A stretch of 18,007 nt of DNA, taken from the NCBI GenBank assembly GCA_045806505.1, contig JBJMJE010000094.1, positions 1-18,007 on the forward strand, read 5' to 3'. The DNA is from DASVFB01 sp045806505. GTDB taxonomy: Bacteria > Actinomycetota > Thermoleophilia > Gaiellales > Gaiellaceae. The notes below the pieces were generated by a model. It was given only the letters and a program-made list of their open reading frames with translations, searched no databases and was not told the origin of the DNA. Each line of letters begins with the position of its first letter. Within the stretch, counting starts at the first letter, position 1. This document shows, one piece after another, positions 13,299-18,007 of this stretch. Both the position numbers and the translations under genes were made by a program.

Positions 13299-15002
13299 AT
13301 GGTCACGGCGGACGAGATACGCGCGGTCAAGGTCTTCGAGTGCCTCGACGAGGTCGCGTGCGAGCGGCTCGCGCGTGTCGCCGCAGACCTCAACCTGGTC
13401 GCGGGCGAGTTCGCGGCAGAGGAAGGGGCCGAGCCCGCGCTCTTCGCAGTGCTCGACGGGCGCATCGAGGCGACGAGGAGCGTCGACGGGATCGACCGCG
13501 TGCTCGGCGAGCGCCTACCGGGCGACGTGTTCGGCGAGGTGCCGATCAGCCTCGGCACCTTCTTCCCCGTCGGCTTCCGCGCCGCCGGGCAGACCCGCGT
13601 GATGCGCATCGAGCCGAAGGACTACCACGCCGTCGCCGCAGTCGCGCCCGAGGTCGCGCAGGAGATCGGCAAGCTCGCGGGTCACCGCATGAGCGGATCG
13701 CGCGGCCTCCAGGGACTCGCCGCCGCACCGCCGCCGCCCCGCGCGACGGTGCTCGGTCACCGCTGGGACCCGCAGTCCTCGGAGCTGCGCCGCTTCCTCG
13801 ACCGTAATCAGATCACGTTCACCTCGGTCACTTTCGACGCCGACGACGCAGCGGAGGAATGGGGCGCCGCACTCCCTCCCGACGGAGACCTGCCCGTCAT
13901 CCGCTTCGCCGACGGCAGAACGGTCGTCCGGCCGCAGCTTCGACGCGTGGCAGAGCTGCTCGGCCTCGGAACGGAGCCGGCAACGGTCGACTACGACACC
14001 GTGATCGTCGGCGCGGGCCCGGCGGGGCTGGCCGCCGCGGTCTACGGCGCCTCCGAGGGGCTCCGGGCGATCGTCGTCGAGCGGGAGGCCCCGGGCGGTC
14101 AGGCCGGAACGTCGTCGCGGATCGAGAACTACCTCGGCTTCCCGGACGGAGTCTCCGGTGACCACCTTGCCAGCCGCGCGCTCCAGCAGGCGCGACGGCT
14201 CGGCGCCGAGATCCTCGTCACGCGCGCGATCACCCGCATCGACACGCATTCGCGTCAGGTGCATCTCGACGGCGGCGACGTGCTGCGCGGGCGGACGATC
14301 ATCCTCGCGTGCGGCGTCTCGTGGCGACAGCTCGCGATCGAGGGCTTCGACCGGCTCGTCGGCAAGGGCATCTCGTACGGCGCCGCACGCAGCGAGGCGC
14401 CGAACGTGCACGGCCTCGACGTCCACATCGTCGGCGCGGGCAACTCCGCGGGACAGGCGGCGATGTTCTTCTCGACGCACGCGCGCACCGTGACGATCCT
14501 CTGCCGCGGCGGCGGGCTCGAGAAGAGCATGTCGCGCTACCTCATCGACCAGCTCGCGACGCGGCCGAACATCAGCGTGCTGACGCGAACGCAGATCGTC
14601 GCCGCGCGCGGCGAGACGTCGCTCGAGGCGCTCGACGTCCGTAACGCCGACAGCGGCGAGGAGACGCGCCTCGAGTCCGGCGGGCTCTTCATCTTCATCG
14701 GCGCCGACGCCTAGACCGACTGGTTGCCGCCCGTGATCGCGGTCGATCCGAAAGGGGGCTTCGTCCTCACGGGCGCCGACGCCGCGGCGTCGGGTCAGTG
14801 GGAGCTCGAGCGCGACCCGTACCTGCTCGAGACGAGCGTGCCCGGCATCTTCGCGTGCGGCGACGTGCGCTTCAGTCCCGTCAAGCGTGTCGCGGCAGCG
14901 GTCGGCGAGGGCAGCATGGCCATCGCGTTCGTGCACCAGTTCCTGCGCGAAGCGGCTACCTCGGCGCGTGAGTCGGACGAACCTACTGCGGCGCGAGCCT
15001 GA
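13299..15002 (+). pseudogene. Cyclic-nucleotide-binding/thioredoxin-reductase-like fusion, interrupted by in-frame TAG
   Basis: Continuous coding similarity runs over 568 codons with one internal stop, TAG at 14712-14714 (codon 472). Residues 1 to about 135 form a cyclic-nucleotide-binding domain ('GEFAAEEGAEPALFAVLDGR', 'GERLPGDVFGEVPISLG'). About 148-225 is a thioredoxin/glutaredoxin-like insert. From about 232 comes a flavoprotein with the FAD motif GAGPAG (238-243), 'IENYLGFPDGVSG', and the NADPH motif GAGNSAG (379-385). The TrxR CxxC position reads GAAR, so disulfide chemistry in this domain is absent. After the stop the frame continues as TDWLPPVI and 'GIFACGDVRFSPVKRVAAAV', the second FAD-binding segment, and ends normally. 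The paralogue at the window end reads 'SPHTDWCP' where this has 'DA*TDWLP'. It may be a recent pseudogene, a base error, or amber readthrough. Confidence 0.8.
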
Positions 15003-15261
15003 ACGCGATCTCGTCGACGTAGCACCAGCTCCAGTCCTCGCCGGGCTCGGCCGAGCAGATGATCGGATGCTCGGTCTCGCGCCCGTGCGCGCTCGCGTGC
15101 CTGTTCGGCGAGGAGTCGCAGCAGCCGATCTTCCCGCACGTCAGGCACATGCGCAGGTGCACCCACCCATCGCCCGTCTTCAGGCACTCCTCGCAGCCGG
15201 CGATCTGCTCCGGCAGCTCCGTCACCTCGATCCGGTCGAGGTGTGAGCACGTCACGGGCAT
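14983..15261 (-). CDS. UBP-type zinc finger protein (stand-alone)
   Basis: A 92-residue protein consisting only of a ZnF-UBP domain. The zinc-ligand pattern is complete: Cys5, His7, Cys23, Cys26, Cys39, Cys42, Cys47, His55, His59 and His65, with 'HLRMCLTCGKIGCCDSS' as core. In eukaryotes this domain binds the free C-terminal Gly-Gly of ubiquitin; in bacteria its ligand is not established. ATG 15261 overlaps the end of egtD by 10 bp and has a GAGGAGAGG ribosome-binding site, so the gene is last in the flavoprotein-egtB-egtD operon. Its 3' end overlaps the convergent cNMP-TrxR fusion by 20 bp. I recall ZnF-UBP genes next to such flavoprotein genes in other actinobacteria. Confidence 0.9.
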   Translation of the reverse strand: MPVTCSHLDRIEVTELPEQIAGCEECLKTGDGWVHLRMCLTCGKIGCCDSSPNRHASAHGRETEHPIICSAEPGEDWSWCYVDEIAFRLAPQ

Positions 15262-16211
15262 GAGCCTCTCCTCTCGTTGCGGGTCATGAGTGCGAGTGCG
15301 AAGTCGCCGGCTTCGTCCGTCCACCAGCCGTCGACGGCGAGAGCTGCCTCGCGCGCCTCGAGCTCGAACCGCTCGCGACGGAACTTCGAGCTGACCTCGA
15401 CCCGCAGCTGCTCGTTCTCGGCGAACGCGAGCTCGAGGTCGAGCGCGCGGATCGAGACGCGGTGCGCGTGCCGGGCGCGGAAGCCGATGTCCATCCACTC
15501 GTGCTCGGGATCCCACCGCGCGGAATAGCCGAGGCTGTGCTGGTCGAACGTGGCGTCGAGCTCGCGGTTCACGGCAGCGAGCGCGTTGCGGACGAACGTC
15601 TCCGTCACGCCGCACTCGTCGTTGTAGGCGGCCTCGAGACGTGGGACGTCCTTGACGAGGTCGAGGCCGACGAGGAACGCGTCCTCCTCTTCGAGCGCGC
15701 CTGCGACGGCGCCGAGGAAGCGACGCCGCTGGGCGGGGTAGAAGTTGCCGATCGTGCTTCCGAGCAGCGCGATCAGCCGCGGCCCACCGGCAGGCAGCGA
15801 GTGGAGGTCGCGCTCGAAGTCGCCGACGAACGGATCGACCGCGAGGCGCGGGTACTCGGCCGCGACCGCCTCGGCAGTCGAACGCAGGAACTCCTCGCTG
15901 ACGTCGAGCGGCACGAAGCGCTCGAGCGTCGAGGTGAGCGCGTCGAGCAGTAGCCGCGTTCTGCTCGCGTTTCCGGCGCCGAGCTCGACGAGCGTGCGCG
16001 CGTGCGTGCGCACCGCGATCCCCGGCGAGCGCTCGCGCAAGATCTCGCGCTCGCGCCGCGGCGGGTAGTACTCGGACAGGCGCGTGACCTCCTCGTACAG
16101 CTGCGAACCGCGCTTGTCGTAGAGCCAGACGGTCGGCAGCTCCTTGGGCTTTTGCTGCAGGCCCTCGAGCGTCGCCTCGCGGAGGCCGAGGTGCAGCGCG
16201 GCGCTAGTCAT
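15252..16211 (-). CDS. egtD: L-histidine N(alpha)-methyltransferase EgtD
   Basis: A 319-residue SAM-dependent enzyme that trimethylates histidine to hercynine, the first step of ergothioneine synthesis. SAM-binding 'LVELGAGNASRTRLLLD' is at 74-90. Residues known to hold histidine in the mycobacterial enzyme are present at corresponding places: Asn156 in 'STIGNFYP', Tyr196 in 'AAYNDE', and Glu272 and Ser274 in 'RVEVSSKF', each offset by 10 from the mycobacterial numbering. N-terminal 'LPTVWLYDKRGSQLYEEVTR' is typical. ATG 16211 overlaps the egtB stop by 8 bp, implying translational coupling. Residue correspondence is from memory of the family and not an alignment. Confidence 0.96.
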   Translation of the reverse strand: MTSAALHLGLREATLEGLQQKPKELPTVWLYDKRGSQLYEEVTRLSEYYPPRREREILRERSPGIAVRTHARTLVELGAGNASRTRLLLDALTSTLERFVPLDVSEEFLRSTAEAVAAEYPRLAVDPFVGDFERDLHSLPAGGPRLIALLGSTIGNFYPAQRRRFLGAVAGALEEEDAFLVGLDLVKDVPRLEAAYNDECGVTETFVRNALAAVNRELDATFDQHSLGYSARWDPEHEWMDIGFRARHAHRVSIRALDLELAFAENEQLRVEVSSKFRRERFELEAREAALAVDGWWTDEAGDFALALMTRNERRGSCP

Positions 16212-17277
16212 CGCTCGCGCATCTCACGCCGGAGAAGATCTGGCGCCGCTGCGGGAAATCCCAGTTGCGGAACGTCGGCCGCGCGACGAGCGGGTCGGTC
16301 ATGAAGGAGCCGCCGCGCAGAACGCGGTACTCGCGGCCGAAGAACGGCTCCGAGTACTCGCTGTACGGGCCGGCGTGGAAGCCCGGATAGCCGCCGAACG
16401 CAGACGACGTCCACTGCCACACCGCGCCCGTGACGTGCTCGAGCTCGTGTGCGGCGGTCTTCACCGCCTTCTCCCACTCCGCCTCGGTCGGCAGCCGCTT
16501 GCCCGCCCAGCGCGCATACGCCTCGGCCTCGTGGAACGAGACGTGCTGCACCGGCTCGCGCGACGACTGTTCGCCCTGCCAGTAGAGCGGCGCTTCGGCC
16601 TCTTCCGCCTCGCGCCACGCCCAGCCCTCGTCGCTCCAGAGGTCACGATCGCCGTAGCCGCCGGCCTCGATGAACGCCGCGAAGTCGCCGTTCGTCACGA
16701 GCGCCCGGTCGATCCGGAACGCCGGCAGCTCGACGTGATGCGGCGGCCGCTCGTTGTCGTACGCCCACGCGTCCGTGCTCCCCATCGTGAATGGGCCGCC
16801 GCGCACGACGACGTCGCCGTCGGCGTCGACCGCCGGGAGCGCGGACATGCCGAGCAGACCCGCGAGCGCGAGCGTCTGCGCCATCGTCTCCGCGTGCTGG
16901 AGCTCGTGCTGCACGACCATGCCGACGAGGAAGGGATCGAGGTCCGGGAGGCGCTCGAGCACGCGTTCGCGGACGTCGCGAACGTAAGCGCGCGCCTCGC
17001 CCGGCGACAGGATGGGAAGCTCCCCGCGCTCCGCGCGCGCGTGCGCGAAGGCGTCGTAGCGGTCGCCGTTCGGCGTCGAGGCCGCGTCCCCGTTCCGCAG
17101 CAGCCAGAGCTCTTCGAAATGCCCGACGTGCGCGAGATCCCAGACGAGCGGCGACTGCAGCGTGGAAAACTGCTGCGTGAGCTGAGCATCGTCGAGCGGC
17201 TCGAGCAGCGCCTCGATTCGGCCGCGCGCGTGCTCGAGCGCGAGCCCGAGCTCAGACCGTGACGCCAAGCTCGCCAA
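16204..17277 (-). CDS. egtB: Ergothioneine sulfoxide synthase EgtB
   Basis: A 357-residue non-haem iron enzyme that joins hercynine to a thiol and oxidises it to the sulfoxide. The N-terminal DinB-like domain supplies the iron ligands His50 ('DLAH'), His124 and His128 ('HELQH'). The C-terminal formylglycine-generating-enzyme-like domain runs from 'GGPFTMGSTD' through 'KRLPTEAEWEKAV' and 'YRVLRGGSF' to the end. 'WDFPQRRQIF' keeps Asp340 and Arg344 at the spacing of the mycobacterial residues that bind gamma-glutamylcysteine, suggesting that thiol donor. The protein is shorter than the roughly 430-residue mycobacterial form. Its start is TTG 17277 (or TTG 17268), inside the upstream flavoprotein gene, giving a 26-bp overlap. 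No egtA, egtC or egtE is in the window. Confidence 0.95.
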   Translation of the reverse strand: MASLASRSELGLALEHARGRIEALLEPLDDAQLTQQFSTLQSPLVWDLAHVGHFEELWLLRNGDAASTPNGDRYDAFAHARAERGELPILSPGEARAYVRDVRERVLERLPDLDPFLVGMVVQHELQHAETMAQTLALAGLLGMSALPAVDADGDVVVRGGPFTMGSTDAWAYDNERPPHHVELPAFRIDRALVTNGDFAAFIEAGGYGDRDLWSDEGWAWREAEEAEAPLYWQGEQSSREPVQHVSFHEAEAYARWAGKRLPTEAEWEKAVKTAAHELEHVTGAVWQWTSSAFGGYPGFHAGPYSEYSEPFFGREYRVLRGGSFMTDPLVARPTFRNWDFPQRRQIFSGVRCASDD

Positions 17278-18007
17278 GGCGCCTGAAGATCAGTGACGCG
17301 ACCATGGACCCCTCCCCCACGGCGGCCGCGACGCGCTTCGTCGAGCCGTGGCGAACGTCACCCGCCGCGAAGAGACCGACGCGGCTCGTCTCGAGCGGCA
17401 TCGGCTCGCGCTCGAGCGGCCACGAGTCGGCGCCGCCTTCGGCCGCGAGGACGTCTGGCCCCGTGACGATGTAGCCGGCGGCGTCGGTGAGGACGTGCTC
17501 GCGGGGACACCAGTCCGTGTGCGGACTGCCGCCGATGCAGAGGAAGACGCCGTCGACCGCGCGCGTCTCGGGTCGGCCGCCGGCGTCGGCGAACGTCACC
17601 GCGGCGAGCCGGTCGCCGTCTTCGTGCAACGCCGTGAGCTGCGACTCGAGGTGCACGTCGATCAGCGGGTGAGCCTCGATGCGCTCGATCAGGTAATGCG
17701 ACATGGACTTGCCGAGCCGGTCGCCACGAACGAGCATCGTCACGCGCGCGGCCTGGTTCGCGAAGTTCAGGACGGCCTGACCGGCCGAGTTGCCGGCGCC
17801 GACGACCACGACGCTCTGGCCCGCGCACTGCGCCGCCTCGCTGCGGCCCGCGCCGTAGTAGACGCCGCGCCCGACCAGCTCCTCGGCCCCCTCGAGCTCG
17901 AGCCGGCGCCAGTCCATCCCCGTCGCGGCGAGCACGACGGAGCCGGTCACCTCCACCCCGTCGTCCGCGAGCAGCTGGAAGCCCGCCTCGGCGTGGTCGC
18001 GGTCGAT
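17252..18007 (-). CDS. Thioredoxin-reductase-like FAD/NAD(P) oxidoreductase, C-terminal part
   Basis: The last 251 residues of a gene whose start lies beyond the right edge. It contains 'VVLAATGMDWRRLELEG', then GVYYGAGRSEA at the place of the TrxR CxxC (no cysteines), the NADPH motif GAGNSAG, 'GKSMSHYLIERI', 'FLCIGGSPHTDW', and a C-terminal FAD segment 'GLFAAGDVRHGSTKRVAAAV'. It is clearly paralogous to the fusion at 13299 and may also carry an N-terminal cyclic-nucleotide-binding domain, but that part is not visible. Its stop is inside the egtB start, so it is first or early in the egtB-egtD-ZnF operon. Loss of CxxC argues against simple thioredoxin reduction; a flavin-based electron-transfer or sensor role is possible. 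Confidence 0.9.
   Translation of the reverse strand: MDRDHAEAGFQLLADDGVEVTGSVVLAATGMDWRRLELEGAEELVGRGVYYGAGRSEAAQCAGQSVVVVGAGNSAGQAVLNFANQAARVTMLVRGDRLGKSMSHYLIERIEAHPLIDVHLESQLTALHEDGDRLAAVTFADAGGRPETRAVDGVFLCIGGSPHTDWCPREHVLTDAAGYIVTGPDVLAAEGGADSWPLEREPMPLETSRVGLFAAGDVRHGSTKRVAAAVGEGSMVASLIFRRLGELGVTV

Noticed and set aside
16144..17262. 372-codon plus-strand open frame
   Set aside because: It is antisense to egtB, whose catalytic motifs are complete.
1..18007. Mobile elements, CRISPR arrays, tRNA or rRNA genes, integration sites
   Set aside because: No transposase or integrase motifs, spaced repeats or cloverleaf-like sequences were seen on either strand.

Overview
The window is about 18 kb of very GC-rich, densely packed bacterial DNA. 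Genes overlap by a few bases, GTG and TTG starts are frequent, and third codon positions are almost all G or C. Ergothioneine genes, an Rv1284-like beta-carbonic anhydrase, CBS-pair proteins, and cyclic-nucleotide/thioredoxin-reductase-like flavoproteins point to a high-GC actinobacterium. A Thermoleophilia-type lineage is my guess; no rRNA or other decisive marker is present. I see no mobile element, CRISPR array, tRNA or rRNA, so this reads as ordinary chromosome.

Layout: 1-219 (-) is the start of threonyl-tRNA synthetase. 280-1743 (+) is a multi-spanning membrane class III nucleotide cyclase. It converges on a minus-strand operon of an MmcQ/YjbR-like protein and two GNAT acetyltransferases (2961 down to 1719). 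2991-3563 (+) holds a CBS-pair protein and a 48-residue basic protein, closed by a hairpin. 3609-7560 (+) holds a SAM methyltransferase, a small zinc-ribbon protein, leucyl-tRNA synthetase and a second CBS-pair protein. 7569-9400 (+) holds a zinc-knuckle coding stretch continuous with a lipoprotein-like alpha/beta hydrolase, then a coupled conserved hypothetical. 9393-10013 (-) is a thioredoxin-fold-like protein without CxxC. 10101-10592 (+) is a beta-carbonic anhydrase, separated by a two-way terminator from an animal-type haem peroxidase (10665-12212, -). Upstream of the peroxidase is a 59-residue peptide with a CxC...CxC tail. 12667-13263 (+) is a RibD/DHFR-like reductase.

The last 4.7 kb is the most coherent part. 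On the minus strand a thioredoxin-reductase-like flavoprotein (cut by the window end), EgtB, EgtD and a stand-alone UBP-type zinc finger overlap head to tail, which looks like one translationally coupled redox operon around ergothioneine synthesis. Converging on it is a paralogous cyclic-nucleotide-binding/thioredoxin-reductase fusion (13299-15002, +) with an in-frame TAG at codon 472; the rest of the protein continues intact in the same frame.

Several genes share a TANNNT hexamer 6-7 nt before the start codon and lack a Shine-Dalgarno sequence. This is the pattern expected for leaderless transcripts, and it helped choose starts. Function calls rest on motifs read by eye; no database search was done.
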